DNA from: Gnetum montanum
Taxonomy: Eukaryota > Streptophyta > Gnetopsida > Gnetales > Gnetaceae
Length of the DNA stretch: 64,000 bases
Direction: 5' to 3'
Assembly: GCA_015680685.1 (NCBI GenBank)
Contig: MNCI01024145.1
Location: forward strand, 7,801-71,800
Made by a program: the position numbers and the translations under genes. The notes beneath the pieces are model-generated. The model saw nothing but the letters and a program-made list of their open reading frames with translations, made no database searches and had not been told where the DNA came from. Positions 22,768 to 33,701 of this stretch are shown here, in pieces. How positions within the stretch are numbered: position 1 is the stretch's first letter; every line of letters starts with the position of its first letter.

Positions 22768-23260
22768 CCAAGGGAATCCACACTTGATCTAGCTAAGTAT
22801 TATCATGAAACTTGGGTAGGTTGTAGAAATGATCATCAAAGCATAACTAGTAGCTACTTATTTCTAGAAAAGAGTCTTGCCTCTTAGGTAATCAAAAAGA
22901 AAAATTCTATAGAACTATCTATGATAGAAATATAATATATTTTAGCTAGAAGTTGTGGACAAATTCTTTTGATGAAAGAAACTCTCAAGGATCTAGGGAT
23001 CAAATCTAATAACACGTCTCTTTTTTGTAACAACAATAGTGCTATCAACATGACTAGAAATCCTATTTAGCATTCTCATCCAAAGCACATTGAAATTCTG
23101 CATCACTTCATAAGAAAACATATCCAACTTAGACATGTCAAGTTAGAATATATTGGGATAGATGGTTGACTTTTTTATGCCTTCATTAAGCTTCTTGATG
23201 AATGGAGAATTACTGCTCTATGTAAAGACATGGGGATAGAACCATGTCTTATTAGGTGAG
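22768..23260 (+). pseudogene. pol: copia RNase H
   Basis: Starts at YPRESTLDLAKYY and continues with SKKQNS-like text (IKKKNSIELSMIE), SCGQILLMKETLKDLGI, LFCNNNSAINMTRNPI and KHIEILHHFIRKHIQ, the standard order of copia RNase H. The family Asp in LLCDNESA reads Asn (CNNNSA). Stops break it in about five places. It continues the element at 522-2729 and 16096-16521. RNase H removes the RNA strand after reverse transcription. Confidence 0.85.
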
Positions 23261-23478
23261 CATAATATCCTTTATCAATAAAAAAAAACAAACAAACCAA
23301 CAAAAAGGGGGGGAGAAAGGAAGAGCCAATATTTAGAGGAAATTTCTAAAGAAAATTTTTTTTTTCATGATGTTCAAAAAGAGAGACTATATATGTTTTT
23401 TGCCCTATTATTTACCTATTATATGTTTTTTGGTAACCCATTATCTCTAGTTTTGAACATCACTAAAAAGGAGAAGAT
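23261..23478 (+). other. copia tail with two polypurine tracts
   Basis: Two purine runs follow RNase H: AAAAAGGGGGGGAGAAAGGA at about 23303-23322 and AAAAAGGAGAAGA at about 23465-23477. SIRE-type elements often have an AAAGGGGGAG block after RNase H and a second one directly before the LTR, so the second is taken as the priming site. Between them TGATGTTCAAAA and TTTTGAACATCA form an inverted repeat (23375 and 23443). Confidence 0.6.
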
Positions 23479-24410
23479 TATTAGTCTTTTGGTATGTCAA
23501 AATCTTGAGAAATGAAGAATTTTTTTAGTGTGCTTGTAAGATCTTGCAAGTATAAGGAAAGTGAATAAAACATATTAAAGAAACCAAGACAATAGGATAA
23601 ATTGACAAACTAGAATACTAAAGTCCAATAAGAAGATACAAAGTTTTGAAGGAAATCACAAGGATGCAAGACATCTTGGAGACTGCAATAACATCTTACA
23701 CTATTTCAAGACATCTCTACTTAGAAGATCTAGTCTTAGGCAAGACGTCTTCATAAAATAGGAGATGCCTCAAGTGTTGTTAAGATGTCTTATGGAAGAC
23801 ATCTTAGCCAAGATGTCTTGGATCAAGCCAAGACATCTCACCCAAGACATCTGACGTTAAATAAGATATCTCACTTGCAACATGGAAAATATAGTAAGAC
23901 ATCTCAGGCTAGTAGAAAACATCTCAACTAGTCATTCCTAGTTGTTGTATGAATTCCAACACACAAATGAAAATGACAAGGCTATAAAAGAAAGGAATTC
24001 CAATTGGGAAAGTACAAGCACTATTTATGTAATCAAGCAACCATTCTATAAATATTTGAAAAATTTTATACTTCATTTCTTTATCATTTTTTGAGTTGTT
24101 AATTTTTTTGTTGAGCCAAAAAGCAAGAAATCAAAACCTTAGTTTAATTTCTTCCTTGATCTTTCTACCTCTCATTATAAGCCCTAAGGGGCTTAATGTG
24201 CTTGTTGAGGGCAGGCATCCATTGAGCTTATTGAAACCTTGAGGGGTTGAGTGTATTTTTGAGAGCTCAAAACTTTGCAAAGATTATGGTATCCTTAAAA
24301 TCACATTTTTTTAAGGAATAAAGTCTAGAGGTGTGCAAGGATTCTACCCTTCAAGTGTGAACATACCCAAGTTGGAAAACAATGTACATTTTTTGTGCAA
24401 GAATTGGATC
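23479..24410 (+). repeat. 3' LTR of the SIRE-type copia element
   Basis: Starts after the second polypurine run at TATTAGTC (expected TGTTAGTC). Contains a cluster of AGACATCT / AGATGTCTT motifs at 23672-23925 in the U3, a TATA box GGCTATAAAAG at about 23979, and a U5-like part ending at about 24290-24410. The right edge is uncertain because no second LTR is in the window. Confidence 0.6.
23672..23925. repeat. Cluster of AAGACATCTT palindromic motifs
   Basis: More than twelve copies of AGACATCT or its complement AGATGTCTT, in both orientations and at irregular spacing, 50-300 bp before the LTR TATA box. The position in the U3 suggests enhancer-type repeats; this is inference. Confidence 0.8.
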
Positions 24411-24419
24411 TCATTGGCT

Positions 24420-25541
24420 AGAACTTATTCAACCTTCCTTCTAAGTTCTCAATCCTTAAAAACATGATGAAAGATAAGTCCCTTAATTCATTTTTTGAAA
24501 GAATGTATAATGTTAGTGAGGACATAAATGCACATAAGGTAGTAATAATAACAAGTGAAGAATATAAAAGGTTATCCAAATCCTCTTTAATAATCTTAAG
24601 AAAGTTAGTTTCAAAAAAAATATTCTTAAAGAGAAGAAAGTGGAAGAGAAAGCTTCCAAAGAGAAGAAAAAGCATCATCCTAAGAATGATAAAGGCTAAA
24701 GCAAAATCAAAGGTAAGAAAGATGGTGTTCTAATTGTGAGAAATATGGACTAATTAAAAACCAATGTTGGCATAATCTAGGCTTTCCAAATCTATTTATC
24801 AATGAAGGTACTTCAAAAGTACAAGATTATTGTGCTTTCATTAAAGCACACTAACTCTTGATAAGGGTAAACAAGTTAAAGGATGAGGAGCAAGCTATTC
24901 ATCCTTCATGTATAGAAAGGATCTCTCATCATCAACATGGATCCTTCATATTAGTTGCTTCAATCACATGATACTTGACCTCTCCAAGTTTTTCAAGCTA
25001 AGGAGAGGTAACTTTAAGAACATAAATGTTGGAGATGGTGCTTTTGCTCAAATTGAAGGAGTTGGTGAGTACACCCACACTCTTCATGATAAACACATCA
25101 TATAAGGAAGTGATAATTTTTATATACCCTTACTTTTATCCTCATTAATTTCCATAGGACAAATGATATCAAATATTGTTAATGTTATGTTTGATAATAG
25201 AGTTTGCATATTAAGTATATATAATGAAGTCGTTTGTTCTACAACAAAGATACAAAATCATATTTATGCTCTATCCATTATGAATTTTTCAAATAATGTT
25301 ATATGAGTCTCATAAGTAGTAAATTCCTCCATCATCCTTGCAATATTGTGATACAAAAGATTGGAAGATGAAAATTTTCAATACATCATTGACATAATCA
25401 AGACATAAGTAGCAACTAGAGTGAATTATCCTCACATCCCAAGTCAAGTGTGTAAAGCACATGCTTATGGCAAGCACAAATTATCTTAGTAAAACACATA
25501 CATGCAATTGAAGGAAAAAAATTTAGAGCTCCTTACATGGA
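24420..25541 (+). pseudogene. gag: Second copia fragment: gag tail, zinc knuckle, protease
   Basis: A Lys-rich gag tail (open 24464-24733) leads to a zinc knuckle read as CSNCEKYGLIKNQC, where the His of C-x2-C-x4-H-x4-C is Leu. Then the protease region STWILHISCFNHM near 24940-24980, where the family has WILDSGCSNHM, so the active-site Asp and Gly are lost. DGAFAQIEGVGEY follows. Reading stops at 25541 where the LTR of Athila copy D begins. Sequence differs from the SIRE-type element to the left, so it is a separate family member. Confidence 0.65.
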
Positions 25542-26425
25542 TGATTAATAGCCAGTATCCCCTACACCCAACCATATGAATCACAAGTGTGTATGAGTGA
25601 TTCGGTCAAATTTCGTAGACTTAATTCCTAAGTTTGCCCATAGTCCTTGACGGTGAGTCAAGGGATTACGTGATCATTATCTTCATAGCTTACACATGTG
25701 TTTCTGTTACGTATGGTTAAATGTGAGTTAAGACTTATGATGTTTATTTTTTTAAGTGTTATATATATATATTCTTATCCTGAGGGCTAGGTGAATAAAT
25801 GAAAGTTTAACTATTAATTAGCTAACTACTTAGTTACTTTAGTGACCAAGTATCCTAAGATAAGTAGTCATTCCCACCTACCATACACATCTTGAACTAG
25901 TATCAACCCTACTGGGTTACCAAGTGGTGATTACTAGGTTTACCAAATGGCCACTACTAGGATTGCAAAGTGCAATACATTATGTTCAAAGCGATTGTGC
26001 TTATGCTTTTATTGATCAAGCATTTTAGCTAATTAAAATCATGAAACTAAAGTGCATTAAAAGTAAAGTGAAAGTAAGAGAGATTAAACTAATCCAAGTG
26101 CTATAATCCATTTTAGAAATCTCATCTTTATCATCATTCACACCAATGTGTTCATGTACATGACATTCAAATAAAGATTGGTACAATCTCTTTAATTCAC
26201 ACTACAAGCACTCAAAGAGAAAATATTCTAACTCTAGGAAAATAAACATGCAAGAGCTTCACTATGCTATGAACCTAATGAGCCATAAATGCAATTAGTG
26301 CACACATTTATATAGGATTTGCCTATATAACTGTTGATGCATTTGTGTCAATACATGTTACCATGCATTAATGGAGCTACGTTTATGGGGCTAGGTCAAC
26401 GTAGCATATTTAGGATGATTCATCA
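25542..26425 (-). repeat. 3' LTR of Athila copy D (884 bp)
   Basis: Begins TGATTAATAGCCAG (decayed TGATGAG) and ends GATTCATCA. Aligns with the other Athila LTRs through blocks such as CCTACACCCAACCATATGAATCAC. Sense TATA box is TATATAAAT (complement of about 26310-26325). Inner flank 26426-26443 gives CAATCATGGAGGTA on the - strand, the terminal polypurine tract. Confidence 0.8.
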
Positions 26426-26599
26426 TACCTCCATGATTGAGTGAAAACTCATCCTCAATTGAATAAAAGTAGAATCAAGCTTCTTATAAAAATTAAGGGA
26501 GTATGAAATTTATTAAATTAAAAATAAATAAATTGACTCTCTAACTAACTCTGAGTGCCAAATTATATGAAATTACAAAATTGATGTCGATAATAACAA

Positions 26600-28270
26600 A
26601 AGTGGATACTTCACAAAATTTTCAAAAGGTACTCATGAATTTCCAAAGCTAAGGTGAGTTCTAAAATAGTGCCTGAAGGTGGAGCCTCATATGGTGCTAA
26701 AGATCCTTTACCAAGTTCCAATGCTTGTGGCAATGGAGGTAGTTGATGCTGACTTGTTACTATTGCTATTGAGACTACTGGAGAAATCTTAAAAACATAT
26801 AGTAATACTTTCATCTTCTCCTCTTTGCCACATGAATTGTACGCAATCCATGTTGCTTCCCTAATGTGGACTAGCACAGGAATATCCCATGGGCACAGCA
26901 TCACAAGGAATAACTCCATGGTGTTGATAAACCATGTTGTGAACTATTTACATTCAATGTCGAATGTCTTTACAAGGTTCTACAACTCATGGTAGTCATT
27001 CATTCTTCTGGCCAAGTACTTAGCAATAGATTGTAGGTCAATGAATCTGCTTCTCAGAACTTCAAGCTCTGCGTTGGCTATCTCCAACTATTGCTCAGTC
27101 TTCTTGTCATAATAGAATTATACCTCATACAAGAGGTAGGAACTAGCCACTTGTTTCTTCAATTCAATTCTTGGAATTCCTACTATCAACATAATCAAGA
27201 TTACATCATGGAGGTTGGTAAGCTCCATGTACTCTATCATCTCCTGAATTTGTAACTCCTTGAGGTAGATTTTTTCTTATTATATGCATTTAACCCATCA
27301 AATATGAGTTTCCACATGCCATCGCTTTGCTAGAGCTGCTAGAGTTACCACATGCATTCATCTTGATCTTAGCTAATTGAATTTCTTTTTCATTCATCAC
27401 CTTGAGCTTGACTTGGTCTCTGTAATGATTTTTGACTCATTCAAATTTCAAGGCCTCATTATGCCAAGCAACTACCTCGATGGTTATTTTTTTGATGAAG
27501 CGATTTGAATTTCATCATCAAGAGATTCTTGTTTTTTGCTATCAACCTCCTCAAATAAAGATTCACCTTAACTAGCTATTTCTACTATTATCAAACAAAT
27601 TTAACCATCTAGTCCTTTTGTTGTTTGACATTTCACATGTGATAAAGTTATTTTGTGAGGACCAAGTTTTCCTTGTGAACTTGTGACAAGTCCTTATTAG
27701 TGTTGAGAGTCATGAATTCTAACAAGAATGCATCAAAGACCATCACCTCCTTTTCATTTTTAGCATTTCTTATTCTATGTTGAAGTTATTGGAAACCTTC
27801 ATGCCTTATGAGTTTCTAGTTGAAAATGGTGAGATCAAAGAGACAGGGCTACAACTCTATAACCTTAGTAGTCAATCATTGGTTCTTAGTGATGCTTGCC
27901 TATAGTTTGACGTTAGCAATGAGAAGTTTACCCTTAGTCTCTAGTAGCTCTGAATAGCTAGCAATGATTTCATCTAGAAGATCAAAGATCTCCAAAATCA
28001 ATTGTTCCAACACTCTTCATGTTGGGTAGCACTCAATTGATCACTCACTACTCTTGTGAACATTTGAATATCTATCATTGCAAAAATATCTAGTACATAT
28101 GCTACAAGAGCATTCAAGGCCTTTTCTACCCTATTGACCACCACCTCTACCATTGTCTCTTGTCCTTGATGTTGCATCACCAAAATAGTTACCCCCTCAC
28201 CTTTCTCCAAGCGAACCGAGAAATTTGTAGCATTCCCAAATTTTAGGGAATTCCTATCTAGGGGTGAACA
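26600..28270 (-). pseudogene. Partial env-like ORF, copy D
   Basis: Sense reading from 28270: GVTILVMQHQGQETMVEVVV near 28190-28130 matches copy A, then RVEKALNALVAYVLDIFAM, a Lys/Glu-rich middle, and a 102-residue open end (26919-26611) with LFLVMLCPWDIPVLVHIREATW, again matching copy A (LCPWDVPTPAHI). The N-terminal domain found in copy A is missing by deletion. Shared protein-level similarity over two distant blocks supports a real ORF in the ancestor. No membrane segment is evident. Confidence 0.65.
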
Positions 28271-30187
28271 CTATAACTTTGCAAGCACTAAGGTTCTTTT
28301 AATACCTTTCTTGTTAGATCAAGTTACACTTAGGTTTATTTGTTATCTTGGTAGCTTCATCATTTTAATAATCATCTACCAAAGTTTATTTGTGAGGTTA
28401 ACCCTTTTAGGATGGATACTTTAATATTATTTTAATGGTTAAACCTTAGGGAGTTAGAAAAATTTCAAAATTATTCCAAAATACCAAAGCTTTATGACCC
28501 TCACAACATAAAGTGTATCTTTAGTAGCTAGAGAATTGAACAACAAGGTGAATCCGGTGAGTGGTGTGAGAGTTATGATGCTAGGAAGGGCTCTAGGCTT
28601 TAATAAATGCAAAAACTCCTTTTTCATTTAGAAGGAAATGATGAAAAATTAACCAGGTATCATGGCTATATATATTATTTTTCTACTACATCAATGGGGA
28701 TGCATCAATAGGGATGTGTCAATGCATTTGGCTACATCAATGGGGATGCATAAATGTAGTTGTTTAGGCTAATTTTTAAAAGAGTAAAAATTAGGAATTT
28801 TGGAACAGTTTGGAAGTGAAACAAGAGCCTAAATAAAGCTAGGAAAGAATAGAAGGATTATAAAACATAAAAAGGAAATTAAATTTTTTGGGAGAGGAGT
28901 TGGATTATTAATTAATGCCAAAGAGAAAACAAAACAAAACATTCAAATGATGAAGCAATGAGACTAATCATAGGAATGACCAAAGGATAGGAAGTTTAAC
29001 TTGAAATGAGCAAGGGGTATGCCAATGGATCCTTCCCAAAATATGTTCATGCCATTAATGCCCTCACATACCCTCATTCCAAGGAGTTTGTAGGTATCAA
29101 GAATGACTAATAATATTAGGAAGTTAAAAATCAAATCCATGTGATAGATCATCTAAGGATTATGAAATATCAAAATAGACACATTAATTGATCATGATAT
29201 GAGGTAGCAAGTTGGTCAATGATGAGAGGAGAGTGATGGAAGAGAGAGATTGGTAAGAGAGTCTTACATCCCAATCAAATGATATCCTTATTAAACCTAT
29301 GATTAAGATGATCTAATACTATTCCATCCTTAGTTGGAACCAAGCCCATTCATGTTTAGTGACTTTGCATTGTTATGTTCTAACCATTCAACCAACAAGC
29401 GATCATGGCCATCCCAAAAGAACAACTACTAATCCAAATGGAGAATAAAAGAGATGTAGAAAGATAGGAAGGGCCTTAGTTAGAGGGGTGTCTTCAAACA
29501 TGGATAACATATCTTAATAGCTACATAACCAATGCTTGTAGCCCATTATTATGTCTAAATAGTGTGCTTTGAATTCTCATGTTTTTGTTCTTTTTTTTTC
29601 ATGCAAACCACACGATGCAAAGACATGCTTCATGTTATGGTTGACAATATGAGTGATGAAAGTTCAATGAGAATACTCATAAAACTCAAGAAGGAAGTTG
29701 GATATAGAAGGTGATAAATCCCCTTGAAGCCACACCCTTGTCCATCCCACTTGGTCTCTTTTGAGTTTACTAAGTACCAAGATCGTTGATTCTTTTTAAG
29801 TTGTTAGTATGGAAGGACTGCATGTATCCAAGATGAAGAGCCTCATAGAGTTAAGTGAAATGGATGGATGTTGTGGACTCACTGCTTGACATCATCAAAA
29901 AAATAATGATCCATTAATTGACATAATTCCAAGATGAATTTAGTCATTGAATAGTCAAGATATACATTAAATATAATATTAAATGAGCTTCTAGTAGTAG
30001 TAGTAGCTATGGCAAAAACTCAAGGTTCCTAATGAAAAAATAGGAAAACAACACATAAGAGAGTATAAACAAGGTAAAATATATAAAATAAGATGTAAAA
30101 TATTCAACAAAATTGAAAATTTATAAAGAATAATGTAAAACAAATAGTTGAAAAATTGAACAGCCTTCACAGAATCTTAACATGGGG
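28271..30187. other. Non-coding region of copy D
   Basis: No gene seen. Contains the leader before the env-like ORF (28271-28660, similar to 6670-7115 of copy A), the TATA/repeat block, and the region shared with copies A, C and F (GGATCCTTCCCA near 29028, CTTGTAGCCCATTATTATGTCT near 29534). (TAG)n of five units at about 29995. Confidence 0.55.
28640..28770 (-). promoter_or_regulatory. LTR-like promoter upstream of the env-like ORF (copy D)
   Basis: In sense direction, repeats of the type CCCATTGATGTAGCC and ATTGATGCATCCCC (complement of about 28685-28760) precede a run TATATATAG (complement of 28666-28676). The layout equals that at 7119-7225 of copy A and resembles the U3 of this family. 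Confidence 0.45.
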
Positions 30188-30213
30188 GACCATCTCCCCC
30201 ATAACTAAGTTTG
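30188..30213 (-). other. Internal polypurine block (copy D)
   Basis: On the - strand: ACTTAGTTATGGGGGAGATGG. Same place and core as in copies A, C and F. Confidence 0.5.
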
Positions 30214-30249
30214 AAGGAGGAGATCTGAAAGATAGAGTGTGCTCATCCA

Positions 30250-31200
30250 TCAGTTGAGGTGTCCATGTTATTAGTTATCCTTGATTATAGGAAAGGTTTC
30301 ACTTATTGGATGTTAACTATTAATCATTTGTCTAGACTAGAAAGGAGGTTAATTTTCACAATTCCAAAAGGAAAAGTTGTATGAATAATATAAGGTCCTT
30401 TCCATCGCATTTGAAATTTTGTCTATTGTGATACATGCATGCGATTTTAGTAATGAACCATATCACCTTGTTGGAATTCAACTTTCCTTAAGCATGAGTC
30501 ATGATGTTGTTTAGCATGTGCCTTGTGCACCTCATTCATGGATAAGGCTACCTGTCAGTTTTCATCTAGCATAATCAGTATCATTATAAACATTCCTTTT
30601 GTGCTAAACTGAAATTAAGGTCAAGTTAGCAATTCATTAAAAGTGTATGAAGATCCATTTGAATTGGAAGGATTGGTAGTTTTCTATACACTAGTTCATA
30701 AGGGAAATAGCCAATAGGAAGTTTCCAAGTGGATTGATAAGTCCATAGAGCATCATTAAGTTTTGTGCTCTAGTCTTTCCTATATTTATTAACTATGCAT
30801 GTTAGTATTCTAGTTAATTCCCTATTAGTGACTTTGGCTAGACCATTAGCTTGGGGGTAATATGGAGTTATTAATTTATGCTCCACCCTAAAGCATTGCA
30901 TTAATTTTTGAAAGGCAGTACCTATGAAATGAGTTTTGTTGTTAGAAATAAGTACCCATGGCACACCAAACCTATTTACCACTCTTTGTTATATAAACTA
31001 TGCCACCATAAAAGATGAACCATTAGTTATGATGGTGGCTTCAACCTGTTTGGTGTAGTTTTTAACAACTACAATGATGTATGCCTTTCTATTAGATATG
31101 AGGTTAATGGTCCCCCTAAAGTTAATGCCTTAATGATTGAAAAGCTCTAGTGGTTGAATCCACTATTGAAGTCCTTCCATCTATACAGCCATCCCTCCAT
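30250..31200 (-). pseudogene. pol: Athila integrase, copy D
   Basis: Core phrases RFGVPWVLISNNKTHFIGTAF and PYYPQANGLAKVTNREL at 30982-30770. Both the second Asp (SDN to SNN) and the catalytic Glu (GLAKV instead of GQAEV) are changed. The first Asp region (31110-31080) is out of frame. The C-terminal tail runs to about 30260. Dead enzyme. Confidence 0.8.
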
Positions 31201-31229
31201 TTCATTAGCAATGTTTGCATGAACAAAAT

Positions 31230-31999
31230 AACTAATGAATGTCCCTAAATATTGTTGGCTAGTAATATCCCACCATGAGGATTTTTACAATCATTTTCTT
31301 TCCTCCATAATGGTCCGCAGAAGGACCTTAATGAGCATCTTGTACGATTTGAAGTTGATCATTATTGGGCATGCACCATTATTCCAAGCCATCAATGTAA
31401 ACCTTGTAAAGGTTCCCTTTGATTTCCATGTAGTGTTTTTCTTGGTAAAGAAATTTTGTTTCTTATTTCTATCCCATTCTTGCAACATTTCTTGAGTGAG
31501 TTGAAGAAGAAAATTTTGTTGTAATAATTAGAACCTTTGAGACTTTTAATTTCAATAGCTTTAGCAAAGAGGAGTTCATCTATAAATTGGTCAGATAAGG
31601 ACCCCTAATCCTCTTTGTTGTCCCATCATAACTAAGACAAGTGGTCGAAAACCACACTCTCAATTTCCTTTTTTTCCATCATGGTAAGGTTGAACTCCTA
31701 TAAGATTACTAGCCTTCATATGACATGGGGGCTTACCATTCGCTTATTCATGAGGAACCAAAAAGTACTATGATCTGTGTGCACAAAAACTTAATATCCA
31801 AGCACATAGTGCCTGAAATTTTCTAAGGCATACACCAATGCCATGAGCTTCTTCTATATGATGGTATAGTTTAACTGTCTCTAAAATGCTTCTTCTTACA
31901 CAATGGATGTAGTAAGGATGTTTTTTATCATCAAATATGTAAGCACAACCCCCAAAAAATAATTGGATGCATATGCAATTGTGGAATATGATGACTAGA
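31230..31999 (-). pseudogene. pol: Athila RNase H and integrase N-terminal region, copy D
   Basis: Reading DDKKHPYYIHCV and EEAHGIGVCLRKFQALCAW (31930-31800) matches the RNase H of copy A (DDKNVLITSITYAKAL and the following block). 31700-31600 reads like VVFDHLSWL. It ends abruptly at 31999 at the start of the copia E LTR. Confidence 0.65.
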
Positions 32000-32343
32000 T
32001 GTTCCACAATAGAATTAGATAGATCTCATCTATAAATCTATATTAAATAAAATAATATCTATTCATGTAACTCTTATCTAATTCCATGTTTAGTTCATCC
32101 TAGATTAAGAAGATCCTTAAATAAGATGATAAGGATCATCCCCATGATTTTCTAGATTCATGCTTATCTCTCCAAATGTATTCTTGGGAGATCAAGGCCT
32201 ATATAATTATAACAGCACATATTCAATGAAAATATAGAAGAGATATAGAAGAAAGAAAGTTTCACAAAAGTGTTATTATTTTAAAAAAGTTCTTTATTTC
32301 CATTAAGGTTAGATCATAGATCCAAGGTCCTTTAGATTCTTCA
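32000..32343 (+). repeat. 5' LTR of copia E (344 bp)
   Basis: Starts TGTTCCACAATAGAATTAG and ends CTTCA just before the primer site. The TG...CA ends and the adjoining tRNA-Met site define it; no second copy is in the window. Confidence 0.75.
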
Positions 32344-32344
32344 T

Positions 32345-32358
32345 TTGGTATCGAAGTA
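32345..32358 (+). other. Primer binding site (initiator tRNA-Met), copia E
   Basis: TTGGTATCGAAG directly after the LTR; the usual plant site is TGGTATCAGAG. Two changed bases. Confidence 0.75.
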
Positions 32359-32394
32359 GGTTAGTTCAAATTCTTGACAAAAAATCTCTCTAGA

Positions 32395-33180
32395 ATGACC
32401 CAAAATCATGGATCCATGTCTCTTCAAGTTCTTGTCTTTAATGGAGAGAATTATGAATATTGGGAAATTAATATGTAGACATTTTTTATCTCACAAGGTT
32501 TGTGGGATCTTGTTGAAAATGGATTCCAAGATGTTGATCAAGTAACATTTCAAGCCTTGAAGGAAGATGAAAATAATGAAGTTAAGGAGCATCGTAAAAT
32601 AGATGCAAAAGCATTATTCATCATTCAATCTAGGTTAGATCTAACAATCTTTCCAAAAATTTTCATGCATCAAACTAGCAAAGTTGCATGGAATACACTA
32701 GAGATTGCATACAAGGAATCATTAAAAGTTCGTGTTGCCAAGTTACAAGTATTAAGGAAAGATTTTGAATCTTTGCACATGCTATATTCAAAGAATATTG
32801 ATCAATACATCAGCCAATTTCAACAAGTTTAAAATGGATTTGAATCCTATGGAGAAATGCTTGAGGAAATCCATGTTGTTGAAAAGATCCTTTGAAGTGT
32901 AACCAGGTGATATGATCTCATCATCATGGCTATTAAAGAAGCAAGACATCTTGATAAGATGACCATGGTTGAGCTTGTAGGAAGCTTAAGGACAGACGAG
33001 CAAAGAATTGCTGATCATGAGGATTCAACAACAAATGCATTTCAAGCACAATTTCAAAGGACATCTAATCAAAATCAAAATCAACATCAAAGATCCTCAA
33101 GTGGATCCTCATTTAGAGGACATGGATGTGGTCATAGCAGACCCTAAGGTCATGGTTGTGGAAGATCAAATCAATTAAAG
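32395..33180 (+). pseudogene. gag: copia E gag
   Basis: Starts MTQNHGSMSLQ, then LVFNGENYEYWEINM, a stop (TAG), and a 110-residue open part with GLWDLVENGF and VAWNTLEIAY. After further stops: VELVGSLRTDEQRIADHED (33,000) and a Gln/Asn/Ser-rich part. The order matches UBN2/gag of short copia elements. A zinc knuckle near 33190-33245 reads HYDFCGTNTHNTRVL and has lost two ligands. Four or five stops only, so less decayed than the Athila copies. Confidence 0.85.
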
Positions 33181-33249
33181 GAAGGTAAGCATTATGATTT
33201 TTGTGGTACCAACACCCACAATACTCGAGTGTTGATCAAGGAAGGAGTA

Positions 33250-33453
33250 TGAAAAGAAGGGCAAAGAAAAAATTGTAGAACATGAAGATCAACAAAAAGG
33301 TAAGAAATTATTTTATACTAAAAAGGATGAAGATTAACTCCTAATCTTTACAAAGGTACCAAATGCTAGCAACAACAACAATATTTAGTATGTTGATAGT
33401 GTGTGCAGAAATCACATGATAGGGAATTAGAAACTATTCTCAAGCTTGAAAAA
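33250..33453 (+). pseudogene. pol: copia E protease, first part
   Basis: Reads YVDSVCRNHMIGN near 33390-33430, where the family has WYLDSGCSNHMTG; the Gly of DSG is Val. LFSSLKN follows, and the frame is then cut at 33454 by the LTR of Athila F. The second part continues at 61664 (EKYDGKVTIGN). Confidence 0.8.
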
Positions 33454-33701
33454 TGATGAGTGGCGAGGTCTCCCTATGCCAAACCATACGAATCACTAAG
33501 GCATTATGTGTGATCTGGTCGAATTCCATGGACCTATAGTTATCTCATACACTAGTTCTTCTAGGAAGTGAAATGGCATTAAGAACGTCTGTTGTCTTCC
33601 CAACTACACTTGTCAGGCTCAAGGGTATGGTTTAAGTGTAATTGAGGTATATGAATTTTTATCATTTATGTTTTATGGATGTAATCACCTACAATAAGAA
33701 T
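33454..33701 (-). repeat. 3' LTR of Athila F, first part (248 bp)
   Basis: Starts TGATGAGTGGCGAGG and aligns with 60800-61047 with few changes. Broken at AGAAT (33697-33701), the left copy of the target duplication of G. Continues at 53511. Confidence 0.9.

Larger units (their letters stand above)
25542..31999 (-). mobile_element. Athila-like copy D, cut on its 5' side
   Basis: In element sense from the right: RNase H, integrase, polypurine block, non-coding region, promoter-like block, partial env-like ORF, 3' LTR. Gag, protease, reverse transcriptase and the 5' LTR are absent from the window. The RNase H reading stops exactly where the copia LTR of element E starts (32000), so the missing half may lie beyond the right edge of E, outside the window. 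Confidence 0.75.

Noticed and set aside
24285-24300. TGGTATCC as a copia primer binding site after the SIRE-type LTR
   Set aside because: Only eight bases fit, the LTR edge is unclear, and the following 120 bp still look like LTR U5.
31768-32007. 79-residue frame on the - strand crossing 32000
   Set aside because: It starts inside the LTR of copia E and runs into RNase H of Athila D, so it is a chimera of two elements.
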